Assembly (NCBI GenBank): GCA_025210805.1
Contig: JAOAQX010000025.1
Location: 1-43,165, forward strand
DNA length: 43,165 nt
Origin: Flavobacteriales bacterium
GTDB taxonomy: Bacteria; Bacteroidota; Bacteroidia; Flavobacteriales; CAJXXR01
Direction of reading: 5' to 3'
Shown here: piece by piece, positions 1-8,159 of the stretch
Layout: every line of letters starts with the position of its first letter
Position numbering within the stretch: position 1 is the first letter of the stretch
Made by a program: the position numbers and the translations under genes
The notes under the pieces: generated by a model
Seen by the model: only the letters and a program-made list of their open reading frames with translations
Database searches by the model: none
Told to the model about the DNA's origin: nothing

Positions 1-593
1 GTGAACTCAAAAACTTGGTATCCTCCAAATGGGACACTATCTCCGTCAAGTAGTACATCAGGAGTGTCACAAATCAAATATTGACCATCAATTCCTGTGG
101 CAAAAATCGTTACGTCAAAAAAGTCTAGAGCGACATCAAAACAATGACGGTAAGAAGTGTCAGAGGTGTATGTACCGTTTTGTTTTGCAACGGAATCAAT
201 CATCATGGCAAAACTAAACTTTGTTGGGATTCCAATAGTTAATTTCCTGTCAATTGCTATCCAAATTCCCCCTGTACTTAATGTGCTAATCCATGTAGTT
301 GGATATCTATTAGAGCCTTCCATACCTAAAGCCCCGCTTCCAGAGTATGGTGTTATCCACCCATTGGAGTCTCCATAATTGTTACAGTTTCCATATCGAA
401 CAAGTCCCGTGTGATTAAAAACCCAATCTATACTATCTAAACTCCAAGAAGGAGGAGGATTATTGCAGTCTTGAAAAAAATAATCTTCTAGATTTGGATT
501 TAACATGTAATTTGTGTCATATTGAGCCTTCAGATTAAAAGAGATGAGAAGACTTACAGACCAAATAATAAAATGGAGTTTTGATGATGTCAT
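1..593 (-). CDS. Secreted protein, N-terminal part (runs off window)
   Basis: Reading minus from the ATG at 593-591, the frame stays open to base 1, giving about 197 residues without a stop, so the gene continues outside the window. Residues 1-24 form a signal peptide (hydrophobic IIWSVSLLISF, then NLKAQ), so the product is exported. The mature start contains NYMLNPNLEDYF followed by a Cys- and Trp-rich, Gly/Asn-rich stretch with YSGSGALGMEG. This layout resembles the jelly-roll-like N-terminal domains of large Bacteroidetes surface proteins that begin with an NP-F/L-E motif and often end in an OmpA or sorting domain; that likeness is recalled from the family, not computed. The C-terminus, which would decide the class, is missing. 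It is transcribed away from the IS remnant at 679. Function unknown. Confidence 0.75.
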   Translation of the reverse strand, partial: MTSSKLHFIIWSVSLLISFNLKAQYDTNYMLNPNLEDYFFQDCNNPPPSWSLDSIDWVFNHTGLVRYGNCNNYGDSNGWITPYSGSGALGMEGSNRYPTTWISTLSTGGIWIAIDRKLTIGIPTKFSFAMMIDSVAKQNGTYTSDTSYRHCFDVALDFFDVTIFATGIDGQYLICDTPDVLLDGDSVPFGGYQVFEF

Positions 594-678
594 AAGATTA
601 TTATTAACCCGCTGTGTATTTAGATAAAAGTTACGTATGTAATTGAAAGTGAATTATAATTAAAAGATAGCGTTCGAT

Positions 679-1008
679 ATGAACAACTTTAAAGCAAATT
701 ACGATAAAATACTTGAAGTATTACGTGAAATAGATAAAATCGAAAGTTATATTGATCAGATTTACAAGCCAAAACTGAGTGATAAAGAACTTAAGTCTTT
801 AATTTGACTTATAAATATTTAGGTATTGTGTGTCACTATTTCATTAGATATCAGAAGAATTATTAAGCAAAATTCATTTCAGGAATCTATCCGATTAAAA
901 TTAGCCAAGAGATTTACAGGACATGAAGATTGTTTCATTGTAGATAGCATGCCGTTAGAAGTGTGTACACTCTCACGATCTTCATGTAGTACAATTTGTA
1001 GAGATAAT
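679..1008 (+). pseudogene. Decayed IS982-family transposase, N-terminal part
   Basis: A first frame (679-807) encodes 42 residues starting MNNFKANYDKILEVL and containing YIDQIYKPKLSDKEL, matching the start of IS982-type transposases as I know them. It stops early. A second frame, open from about 826, resumes with SIRLKLAKRF, then DCFIVDSMPLEVC and LSRSSCSTIC, the part of these transposases that precedes and includes the first catalytic Asp. The segment between is shortened and frame-shifted, and everything after about residue 130 of the normal ~300 is absent. No terminal inverted repeats of the element were recognised. It is therefore a dead remnant. The alternative, two unrelated short genes, is unlikely because the motifs come in the right order. 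Confidence 0.75.
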
Positions 1009-1052
1009 TAGAATGAATCCTTTGCTACCGTCAGTAATAAAACCCTGTAAAT

Positions 1053-1260
1053 CGCTGCTGCCAATTTTTAATTGGTAGTCAGTTTGAATGTCAAAATAGC
1101 GAAAAAGTCATTAGGAAAATTCCCTAGCAATAGTGAAAGCAACTAGAAGTCATTATATATTAAATAACTTTTCGATAATTCATGTAAATTTGGTTTGATT
1201 ATCAATGTGTACACACTTCGACCTGAGTATCGTGAAATTAAAAATTGGCGACAGCGAGGT
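1053..1260 (+). repeat. Interspersed repeat copy A (inverted ends, no terminator hairpin)
   Basis: The left end (1053-1070) reads CGCTGCTGCCAATTTTTA. The right end (1241-1260) is nearly its reverse complement (AAAATTGGCGACAGCGAGGT), so the element has imperfect terminal inverted repeats. A small palindrome CCAATT-TTT-AATTGG lies at 1061-1075. The right arm (about 1188-1260) matches the right arms of copies at 1782 and 10313, but the centre differs and lacks the terminator hairpin those copies carry. Its right end lies 40 bp before the gene that starts at 1301. Confidence 0.65.
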
Positions 1261-1300
1261 AAGGCGAGAGAAGTTAATAACCTTGAGAAAATTGATAAGT

Positions 1301-1768
1301 ATGAAAACAAACTACATATTAATATTTGGACTATTATTTGGTATTTTTTGTTATTTCTCACTTGTACAATTTTACACTAATCGCAATCATTCTTATTTTG
1401 GAGGTGTTAAATTTGGAAGTGCTAAAGCTGAGGTTGATAAGAAAATAGGTTATTTATTCGATGAGAAAAAAAACTGTTATTTAATTTCTTTTGATGGTGT
1501 AGATATTGAAACAAGGCTTGTTTTCTCTTATGATCAAAAATTGGAAGGTATGATTCTAAAAACGGATTCAGTTATTTTAGTTGATAGACTGCAGTCAAAA
1601 ATACATTTTGATAGAAAGAAAGTTGCAATTCATAATATTCAACCCAAATTTCAAATATTGTACAATCAGAAACATGATTACAATGCCATTTGCATTTATA
1701 CCGATAAACTTAAGTATTCTAAATATCTTAAGAGACTTCTTGATATTGAAGAATTTACAGATAGATAA
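1301..1768 (+). CDS. Hypothetical membrane-anchored protein
   Basis: The reading frame is open from 1205, but the first 32 codons lie in and just after the right arm of repeat copy A. The ATG at 1301 gives a natural start: MKTNYILIFGLLFGIF, one N-terminal membrane helix (residues 4-25) or uncleaved signal. The remaining ~130 residues (155 in total) are a soluble, mixed-charge domain without Cys, containing the stretch FGSAKAEVDKKIGYLFDE. No family recognised. It is monocistronic, and downstream at 1860-1900 there is a terminator hairpin supplied by repeat copy B. It may be acquired with the surrounding accessory DNA. Confidence 0.6.
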   Translation: MKTNYILIFGLLFGIFCYFSLVQFYTNRNHSYFGGVKFGSAKAEVDKKIGYLFDEKKNCYLISFDGVDIETRLVFSYDQKLEGMILKTDSVILVDRLQSKIHFDRKKVAIHNIQPKFQILYNQKHDYNAICIYTDKLKYSKYLKRLLDIEEFTDR

Positions 1769-1781
1769 CATACAAAGTTAA

Positions 1782-1990
1782 TCCCAAGCTCCCACAACGA
1801 AAACACTCAGCCTTGCCACTGCCAATCTTTAATTGGTAGCCAGTATGTAAGAAGAGACAACAAAACACTCAATAAAAACTCATTGAGTGTTTTGTTTTTC
1901 TTGTAAAATAGGTTAATTTGGTTTGATTATCTGTTTGTCATACACCTTGTCTAGTGTATCGGGTGATTTAAAAATTTTGAGATACGAGGA
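1782..1990 (+). repeat. Interspersed repeat copy B
   Basis: It has the same architecture as copy D at 10313. The left block (about 1784-1841) contains CTCAGCCTTGCCACTGCC and the CCAAT-AATTGG palindrome. A long terminator-like hairpin follows, then a right arm (about 1895-1990) sharing TTTTTCTTGTAAAATAGGTT with copy D. The right terminus is degraded (AAAATTTTGAGATACGAGG rather than AAATTGGCGGTAGCGGG). It fills the gap between convergent genes ending at 1768 (plus) and 2005 (minus). Confidence 0.75.
1860..1900 (+). terminator. Intrinsic terminator inside repeat B
   Basis: A perfect 14-bp stem (1860-1873 with 1882-1895: ACAAAACACTCAAT / ATTGAGTGTTTTGT) with an 8-nt loop runs into a T-rich tract. 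It would end transcription of the plus-strand gene at 1301-1768 and could also act on the convergent gene ending at 2005. Confidence 0.75.
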
Positions 1991-2004
1991 TAAATAATCT
2001 AGGG

Positions 2005-3492
2005 TTATTTTTTACCAAACCAATCACTAAAGGATGTCTTATAACCTATTTGAAATTGAGTAAAAGAGGCTTCTCCTTCATTGAAGTTCTTGAACCATAC
2101 GAATCGCACGTATAACTTTTCATTGGTATTTGGACGTTTGTAATAGGCTTCAAATTGTGGTATAAGATATGCACGAAGATTCGTGTTTTCAATCTCAATG
2201 TCTTTTAATTTAGATAACTCACTTGGTTCTGAAAGACTTTGAAACCAAAGATTGGTACCTAAATCTACTCCTATATGATCTTTGTATATCGGGATTTTAT
2301 ACATTAAATCAAGACCAAATGTAAGTATGTCCACAGTGTATTTCTCTTCCTTATATAAAATATCTGAAAATCCATACTTCCCTATTAAAGATAATTCAAG
2401 AGACTGACTATAGTAATAACTTGTCAGAATATTCAGTTTTAAACCTAAGTCCATTCTTGAAATCAAATTTAAATTAGACCGATCAATGCTTATGCTTTTA
2501 TCTCCTTTTTCATTTGTTTCTATTATAGTTGAATCAATAAGCAGTGTTTGATTCTCATTCTCAAACTTAGAGAATCTTAAAGAAGGTTCTAGATAATGTA
2601 GCCAAATAAGTCTTGAATTTCTCATTGGGACGGTATTAGAGAAGAAATTAAATTTTATTTCTGATTGTATTAGACCTTTTGGTTGGTGTTCTCTTAAGGA
2701 TATAGGTTCAGTATAGATTCTAACGTTCAGTAAGGAATTTAGGCTAGTACCAAATGCAACGGGTTTGACCATTGTATCTTTATCTAATCTCACAATTCCG
2801 TTATTAGGCACGGTATGAACGCCTAATGTTTTTGTATATTTTAGACAATCATTTAGGGATATATAAGGAGCAATAGAATCTGTATCAGATGTTTTGGTTT
2901 CGAATAATCTATCATTTAAATGTCTTCGGTATTCTATAATTGAGATGGGCATTTGACTTCTAAATTCTTTATTATTCTCTGTGAGAATGGTTAGGTTGAA
3001 AGCCATTCCATTCTTAATTTCAAACTCTATACTTTTAATTTTTATTTTGGTTTGAGTTTTTTTGAACCTTCTACATACAGTAAACTGGTCATATTTTAGA
3101 GAGTTATACCATTTCTTAAATCGTAATTTTTTAATATGATCACAAGATTTATCAAGCATTTCATTACAGTTTGAATCGTAGTAATCAAATTCGTATAAAT
3201 AGACAGAATCATTCAATGAGAACTTACCAACTTGCTCATGTATAATAGTATCTTTCGAAGCTATTTGACGGAGTGAATTGTTGATTTTTTCAAGCTCTGT
3301 TTTTATCTTATTTACAGTTTCTTGAAGTTTTGCAGTGTCGATAGGTGAGTTGTCTATTTGTTCTTGGGATTCTTTATAGGAATCCGATGAACTCTTAGCG
3401 TCAGGTGTTTTTGTTGTTGATATTTCTCCACCTAGTGCAAAAGCTAAGTTTGAAATCAATAAAAAGAGTGCTAATAATTTAAAAAAATTCAT
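2005..3492 (-). CDS. Probable outer-membrane beta-barrel protein with coiled coil
   Basis: 495 residues. Residues 1-20 are a signal peptide (FKLLALFLLISNLAFAL). Residues 30-50 are Ser/Lys-rich and residues about 53-80 (KLQETVNKIKTELEKINNS) are a predicted coiled coil. The middle contains three Cys around residues 108-140 (SNC, KSC, TVC). From about residue 270 to the end the sequence alternates polar and aromatic/hydrophobic residues, with short turns and final strands FTQFQIGYKTSF, as in outer-membrane barrels. The chain ends DWFGKK rather than with a terminal aromatic, so barrel status is inferred. It is transcribed alone, toward repeat B, and has no visible tie to the two-component system upstream. 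No named family recognised. Confidence 0.65.
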   Translation of the reverse strand: MNFFKLLALFLLISNLAFALGGEISTTKTPDAKSSSDSYKESQEQIDNSPIDTAKLQETVNKIKTELEKINNSLRQIASKDTIIHEQVGKFSLNDSVYLYEFDYYDSNCNEMLDKSCDHIKKLRFKKWYNSLKYDQFTVCRRFKKTQTKIKIKSIEFEIKNGMAFNLTILTENNKEFRSQMPISIIEYRRHLNDRLFETKTSDTDSIAPYISLNDCLKYTKTLGVHTVPNNGIVRLDKDTMVKPVAFGTSLNSLLNVRIYTEPISLREHQPKGLIQSEIKFNFFSNTVPMRNSRLIWLHYLEPSLRFSKFENENQTLLIDSTIIETNEKGDKSISIDRSNLNLISRMDLGLKLNILTSYYYSQSLELSLIGKYGFSDILYKEEKYTVDILTFGLDLMYKIPIYKDHIGVDLGTNLWFQSLSEPSELSKLKDIEIENTNLRAYLIPQFEAYYKRPNTNEKLYVRFVWFKNFNEGEASFTQFQIGYKTSFSDWFGKK

Positions 3493-3691
3493 AATATTTT
3501 TGTTAATGTTCGGTATAAATATAGTATTAAAAAATAACTAATAACTTGTTTTTGTGACTTTTGTATTTATTTTCGTTAGTGAATTAATATTTATAGATGA
3601 GATATAACGGTTTGTTAACTATAATAAAACTTTTTTATAAAGAAAAGGATTTTAACACAATTCTTTATGATTTTGAAGATGCTGTTCAAAA

Positions 3692-3753
3692 CTTCCCAAG
3701 CTCCCACCAACGAAAACACTCAGCCTTGCCACTGCCAATTTTTAATTGGTAGT
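3692..3753 (+). repeat. Interspersed repeat copy C, left half only
   Basis: The stretch 3692-3753 matches the left blocks of copies B and D (CTCCCACCAACGAAAACACT, then CCTTGCCACTGCCAATTTTT and AATTGGTAG). The terminator hairpin and right arm are missing; the sequence runs straight into the 3' end of the sensor kinase at 3800. Nothing else was identified in 3493-3691, which is the AT-rich leader of the gene ending at 3492. Confidence 0.7.
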
Positions 3754-3799
3754 CCAAGTATTCCATTTATTTATGGTTCAGTTTTATGAATTTTTACGT

Positions 3800-5923
3800 T
3801 TAAGCCAAAGGTATTTCTATACGAATAAAAATTCCCTTTTCGACTTTTGGAAACTTGATACTACCTTTCATTATTTCCACTCGGTTGTAAATATTGAACA
3901 ATCCGTTTTTCTTATCATCTTCATGAAACCCAATTCCGTTATCCTTATACTCGATTGTAATTAAATCATCTGTTGCAATAATGTTAAAAATGGTCTGATC
4001 CGCTTTTGAGTGCTTCAGATTATTTGATAATAATTCTTGCACAATTCTTACAATATGAATTTTTGATTTTTTATCTAATTTTATTTCTTCAGGAGAAATT
4101 TTATAAGTCAAACCTTGAACTTCAAAAGTGGTTAGAATATCTTCTAAATCATCGGTGAGATTTCCATATTTTTCAGGCTTATAGTCTAAGTCATGAGAGA
4201 GTTTTGCGACATATCTACTTGTAAGCAACACCTTTTTTCCTAACTGAGGATTATGTTTTTCAATATCAAAAGCTAATCCCAATAATTTTCCCGCTACCTG
4301 GTCATGAAGTTCGAGTCCGATTTCTTTTTGTATAATTTCTGTTTGGTGAATTTGATCTTCTTTGATTCTTATTTTTTTTCTTTGAAATAATAAAATACCA
4401 GCAGTAAAAAATAAAAGCAACAAAAGAATGGCAGAGAATAGTATTATTTTTTGCTCATCTTGAAGTGCGTTTAATTCCAACTTTTGGTTTTGATGTTGGT
4501 TTTGAAGTTTTAAAATTTGATTTTCTTTTTGATAAACCTCGACTTCAGCAAATGCTTGGTTCAGACTATTTGAATGATAGGCTGAGTCTCTTTTGTTTTT
4601 TAAATCATAAAGGGAGGATTGATAATAAAAAGCAACTTTGTAATTATTCTTCTTTTCATAATATTCAGACAAGGCTTGGAAGTAATCTAATTTTCTTAAA
4701 GGGGCTAGATTATTAACATCCTTCATGTTCTTATCTAGCCATTTGAATTGTTCTTCTACGTTCTTCCAGTCATTTTTTGATAGGTATAATCTAAATAGTG
4801 CTATATTCACTTGTTCCAAATTTTTTTGAGAAGCTATTTTATCAAAAACTATTTGAGCCTCTTTGAAATCTTTAAGTGACAGATCAAACTGTTTATTTTT
4901 AAGGTATAGAAAACCTCTATTTAGCTTCAATCTTGCGATTCTGCTTTTATCACTTTTATTCTCCTCACTCAATGAAAATGCGATATCTGCCATTTGATAC
5001 GCCAGACTATCCATACCTAATTCATTATAGGATAAGAGTAGTAAGGAATAAAGCAAAATAGGATCATTCGGATTGTGTTCTAGACTTCTTTTAGCATATT
5101 CAATTGCTTTATAAAAATTATTTTTCTTTGCATAAAGAGAACCTATATTACCGTACAATCTACTAATTGATTTTTGCCCTGCTGAATTCTCACTTAGAAA
5201 CAAACCCTCTTTATAGTAATGAATTGCAGAGTCAAGCTGACCAATCAATTCATAAGCTAAGCCCAAATTATTAAGTGAATTTAAATAAGAATCTATTTTA
5301 ACAACATCCTTTGCTATATAATAACGTTTTCTAAAATTATAAATTCGTTTAAAATAGGGAATTGCTTTTTTAAACTGCCCAGAGTTAGCAAATAGTACAG
5401 CAATATCGGTTAGAGTAGCAATTTTTAAACTTTGATGCTTGGTATTATTAGAATCCAACAAATCACATAAACCTTCTAATAAAGGAATTGAATCTATACG
5501 CTCTTTTAGTGTTTTATTCGGCATTGTGATAATTGAGGTCCGCGCTAAGACTTCATGATATATTGGTTCAAAATTGTTGTTTTTAGCGTATTCAATACTA
5601 TAATTATACAAACTATCTGCGGCAGAGTATTTAGCAAAGTCCCTGAACAAACTCGCCTTTCCTTGAGCTAAAGTAATGTGAAACTTAGTAGCTGAGTCTA
5701 TAGAATTCAAAAGATGCTGAGCCCTATCAAAAAAATATAGTGCACTATCTCCATTTGAGTAATAGTACTCTACACCAAGGTTGTAGGTATGCTTAGCCCT
5801 ATCGTAGTCATTGGTTGCTTGAGATATCTGGTTTCGTATATTAGTCTTTATACTATCCAAAGAATTTTTTCCTGTTACGAAAAAAGTAACTAAGAAGGCG
5901 ATGTGAAAAAATATAATTCTCAT
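3800..5923 (-). CDS. TPR-containing sensor histidine kinase (HisKA_3 type)
   Basis: 707 residues. The N-terminus is a signal/anchor (residues 1-18), placing residues ~20-490 outside the cytoplasm. That part is a chain of TPR-like helical repeats, for example NNLGLAYELIGQLDSAIHYY near 218-237 and GNIGSLYAKKNNFYKAIEYA near 258-277. A coiled coil (about 462-490) leads into one strong membrane helix (493-513). The cytoplasmic part has the dimerisation/phosphoacceptor motif GLELHDQVAGKLLG with His540, an N-box ELLSNNLKHS (630-639) and an ATP-lid motif DNGIGF (661-666). The E-x-H-D form is that of kinases paired with NarL-type regulators, and such a regulator lies directly upstream (5994-6662). TPR sensor kinases of this build are common in Bacteroidetes; the ligand is unknown. 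ATG at 5923 chosen for the signal sequence. Confidence 0.92.
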   Translation of the reverse strand: MRIIFFHIAFLVTFFVTGKNSLDSIKTNIRNQISQATNDYDRAKHTYNLGVEYYYSNGDSALYFFDRAQHLLNSIDSATKFHITLAQGKASLFRDFAKYSAADSLYNYSIEYAKNNNFEPIYHEVLARTSIITMPNKTLKERIDSIPLLEGLCDLLDSNNTKHQSLKIATLTDIAVLFANSGQFKKAIPYFKRIYNFRKRYYIAKDVVKIDSYLNSLNNLGLAYELIGQLDSAIHYYKEGLFLSENSAGQKSISRLYGNIGSLYAKKNNFYKAIEYAKRSLEHNPNDPILLYSLLLLSYNELGMDSLAYQMADIAFSLSEENKSDKSRIARLKLNRGFLYLKNKQFDLSLKDFKEAQIVFDKIASQKNLEQVNIALFRLYLSKNDWKNVEEQFKWLDKNMKDVNNLAPLRKLDYFQALSEYYEKKNNYKVAFYYQSSLYDLKNKRDSAYHSNSLNQAFAEVEVYQKENQILKLQNQHQNQKLELNALQDEQKIILFSAILLLLLFFTAGILLFQRKKIRIKEDQIHQTEIIQKEIGLELHDQVAGKLLGLAFDIEKHNPQLGKKVLLTSRYVAKLSHDLDYKPEKYGNLTDDLEDILTTFEVQGLTYKISPEEIKLDKKSKIHIVRIVQELLSNNLKHSKADQTIFNIIATDDLITIEYKDNGIGFHEDDKKNGLFNIYNRVEIMKGSIKFPKVEKGIFIRIEIPLA

Positions 5924-5952
5924 AATTGTTATTTATTGAGAGGCAATGTAGT

Positions 5953-5982
5953 CAATAAAAATCTATTATTAGATTTTTATTG
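5953..5982 (-). promoter_or_regulatory. AT-rich hairpin between regulator and kinase genes
   Basis: A perfect 12-bp inverted repeat (CAATAAAAATCT / AGATTTTTATTG) with a 6-nt loop lies in the 70-bp gap between the regulator stop and the kinase start, both on minus. No T-run follows it, so it is a weak terminator at best. A processing or attenuation site that lowers kinase relative to regulator expression is possible but inferred. Confidence 0.45.
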
Positions 5983-5993
5983 CTACTGATAAG

Positions 5994-6662
5994 TTATAGA
6001 TTGATATTTTTTGCGAAATAAAAAAGTTCTTGTCTATTATTCAACTTTAATTTTTTTCGGATATTTCTTATATGGGTATTTATAGTATCTATGCTAATAG
6101 ACATTTTATCCGCAAGAATAACTGTGTCCAAGGATTCTAAGCCACTCATTATATCTAATAATTGAATCTCTCTAGAGGATAATAAATCTAACAGAACAAT
6201 AGAGTTTCCAAACTGAGAGTCAACTTCTGATAAACTAATATCGTTCAAGAACCTAAAAAAATCTTTCTTCTCAATATTCTTTTTAAGTACAGTTTCTAAA
6301 GCTTCGCTAAATTCATCAATTCCTACACTCTTTGGTAAATACAAATCAAAACCAGACTTGATGCATTTTTTAATAATATTTTTGCCTATAAAAGAAGAAT
6401 AGGCTATCACTTTACAATTGGGATGGATTTTTTTTATCTTTGTTGCTAAATCAAAACCCATATGGTCAATAAATTCACCTTGAGATAATTGTAAATCACA
6501 AATTACTAAATCAAAATTGACTTGGTGCAATTTGGAAATCATCGACCTTTTACATTTTGCTGCAAAATAATTAAAGCTCTCCTCCAAAGCTGATTTTAAT
6601 CTGTATTCAACACCAATACGGATATCTTCGTGATCATCCACGACAAGAATATTAAGCATCAT
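5994..6662 (-). CDS. Response regulator, NarL/LuxR type
   Basis: 222 residues in two domains. The receiver domain (about 3-128) has the acidic pair Asp9-Asp10 (VVDDHED), phosphoacceptor Asp56 (DLVICDLQ), Ser89/90 at the Thr/Ser switch position and Lys111 (LPKSVG). A LuxR-type helix-turn-helix follows at 161-216 (LSSREIQLLDIMSGL, then IDTINTHIRNIRKKL). It should be phosphorylated by the kinase at 3800-5923 and bind DNA. The gene starts 140 bp from the divergently transcribed CsgG-like operon, so that shared intergenic region is the obvious target; this is inference from position. The start MMLNILVVDD is standard; either Met could be used. Confidence 0.93.
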   Translation of the reverse strand: MMLNILVVDDHEDIRIGVEYRLKSALEESFNYFAAKCKRSMISKLHQVNFDLVICDLQLSQGEFIDHMGFDLATKIKKIHPNCKVIAYSSFIGKNIIKKCIKSGFDLYLPKSVGIDEFSEALETVLKKNIEKKDFFRFLNDISLSEVDSQFGNSIVLLDLLSSREIQLLDIMSGLESLDTVILADKMSISIDTINTHIRNIRKKLKLNNRQELFYFAKNINL

Positions 6663-6720
6663 CTAATTCTTTACTCACTCCCCACTATTAATAACTATAT
6701 GAAACAATAGTACTAAAATA

Positions 6721-6755
6721 TTTGTCAAATACCACAAAATGTTAGAATACATTTT
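6721..6755 (+). promoter_or_regulatory. Possible promoter of the CsgG-like operon
   Basis: TTTG at 6721-6724 and TACATTTT at 6748-6755 resemble the Bacteroidetes -33 (TTTG) and -7 (TAnnTTTG) boxes, separated by 23 nt; the -7 box has one mismatch. It lies in the divergent gap between the regulator and the operon. Confidence 0.3.
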
Positions 6756-6801
6756 TTCGGTTTCTTGCATTTTTGTAAACAAAACAAAACAATTATCAAA
6801 A

Positions 6802-7683
6802 ATGAAAAAAATTCTATTAGTATTAGGTGTCATATTGATTAGTCTTTCCTCAGATGCACAGACAGTCAAAAAGAAAATTGGAATAATTTCTTTCAAGTAC
6901 GTTAACGCAGCAGTAAATGTAAAAGATGTTTCAGCGATTCGTGAAAAAGTAACTAATTCATTCGTTAAAACCAAGAGATTTGATGTTCTAGACTTGACCA
7001 CAATGGATAATGTTGAGCAAGAAAAGATTAGGCAAATGGGCGCTGGTATCGACTTGAAAACTAAGGCAGATAAATCCAATAATAAGCTCATGGGAGCAAA
7101 TTATATTATTATGGGAAAGATAGTTTCTGCTGAAGCTACCAAAATGAGTTCGAAAGACTCAAAGGGTAATGAAAAAATTACTTATAAAGCCAAGTTAGCT
7201 GTTAGTTTAAAAGCGATAGATGTCGCAACAGGTAAGATTATCGCTTCAGAAACATTAGCGCCAAAAGCAGGCTCTGGTCTTTTAGGTGCAATCGGATTTG
7301 GACACGGAACAGAAAGAGAAGCAATAAAGAAAGCTATTGATGACATCGAGTCTGAAATAGACAAGTTTGTAACGAAGTATTTCCCAGCTGAATTTGAAAT
7401 TGCCGAAATTATTGAGAGCAAACGTGGAAAAGCGAGAGCCATATTAATCGTTGGGGGTAGTGAATTTGGATTGCAAAAAGGAGATAAACTATATGTTTAT
7501 GAATTAGTACAAACTCAAATAAGAGGGAAAAAACTTACAAGAAAAAAGAAGATATCGGAAGTAAAAATATCTAGTGTTGAAGATGAGAACTTCTCAAATT
7601 GTAAGGTTACCAAAGGTGGTGATGCTCTTCTCACTAAATTTGAAAAAGGGGCAAAACTGTTAGCCATTACTAATACCAAATGA
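6802..7683 (+). CDS. CsgG-like exported protein, first gene of operon
   Basis: 293 residues from the ATG at 6802, chosen because it starts a clean signal peptide (KKILLVLGVILISLSSDAQ); the open frame begins 63 bp earlier. The mature protein opens IGIISFKY, then AIREKVTNSF and FDVLDLTTMDNV, LMGANYIIMGKIVSAE and a basic/acidic strand region KLAVSLKAIDVATGKI. This is the order seen in CsgG/HfaB-family proteins, which form outer-membrane secretion channels for curli in proteobacteria. Unlike classical CsgG there is no lipobox Cys after the signal. The last ~80 residues (from FEIAEIIESKRGKA) look like an added small beta domain. It overlaps the next gene by 4 bp. Channel function is inferred from family. 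Confidence 0.75.
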   Translation: MKKILLVLGVILISLSSDAQTVKKKIGIISFKYVNAAVNVKDVSAIREKVTNSFVKTKRFDVLDLTTMDNVEQEKIRQMGAGIDLKTKADKSNNKLMGANYIIMGKIVSAEATKMSSKDSKGNEKITYKAKLAVSLKAIDVATGKIIASETLAPKAGSGLLGAIGFGHGTEREAIKKAIDDIESEIDKFVTKYFPAEFEIAEIIESKRGKARAILIVGGSEFGLQKGDKLYVYELVQTQIRGKKLTRKKKISEVKISSVEDENFSNCKVTKGGDALLTKFEKGAKLLAITNTK

Positions 7684-8159
7684 TGAAGCAATTCATTCTC
7701 ATTATATGTGTTTTTTGTTTTGGAGTGCTGTCATCTTGCACTCCAAAACTTACAACTCAACCTACATACACAGCACAAGTAAATTTAGTTTCCGAGTCTG
7801 GAAATATAATAAAGCTAAAAAGTAAAGTATCGGGAAAAGAAAAAAAAACATTGGAGAAACAAGCCATAAACAATATTCTCAATACTCTTATTTTTCAAGG
7901 CTTTGCGAATGCTGAAAGTTACTATTTGCGAAATCCCTTGATACATAACGAACAATTGTCTAGAGAAAAGAATCATTCTTACTGGAAAATTTTCTTCGAT
8001 CAAAACAGGTACAAACAACATGTTACTAGTCAAACGTATACTTATCTTGGAAAGATAAAAGGAATTCATTCAGGAGAAGTTTTTATGACAATAAACCTTA
8101 AATCCCTCAAAAAGAATCTAAGGCAAAATGGGATTATTAAATCATTAGGATACCGATGA
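7680..8159 (+). CDS. Small lipoprotein, second gene of CsgG-like operon
   Basis: 159 residues. It has a type II signal peptide with lipobox LSSC (Cys20), so it is lipid-anchored. The body contains KKTLEKQAINNILNTLIFQG, a PLI/HNEQL stretch and a Tyr/Trp/Phe-rich region (SYWKIFFDQNRY), then TYTYLGKIKGIHSGEVFMTI near the end. The layout recalls small Bacteroidetes lipoproteins found beside CsgG-like genes, but I cannot name a family. Its start overlaps the stop of the upstream gene (ATGATG at 7680) and its end overlaps the next start by 4 bp, so translation is coupled. A role as a partner or pilotin of the CsgG-like protein is inference. Confidence 0.75.
   Translation: MMKQFILIICVFCFGVLSSCTPKLTTQPTYTAQVNLVSESGNIIKLKSKVSGKEKKTLEKQAINNILNTLIFQGFANAESYYLRNPLIHNEQLSREKNHSYWKIFFDQNRYKQHVTSQTYTYLGKIKGIHSGEVFMTINLKSLKKNLRQNGIIKSLGYR

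Noticed and set aside
1205-1300. N-terminal extension of the small membrane protein
   Set aside because: The 32 extra codons lie in and just after the right arm of repeat A, and a signal/anchor starts at the ATG at 1301.
6675-7091. Minus-strand open frame of 138 codons
   Set aside because: It lies antisense to the CsgG-like gene and has no motif; the plus-strand gene has a signal peptide and coupled neighbours.
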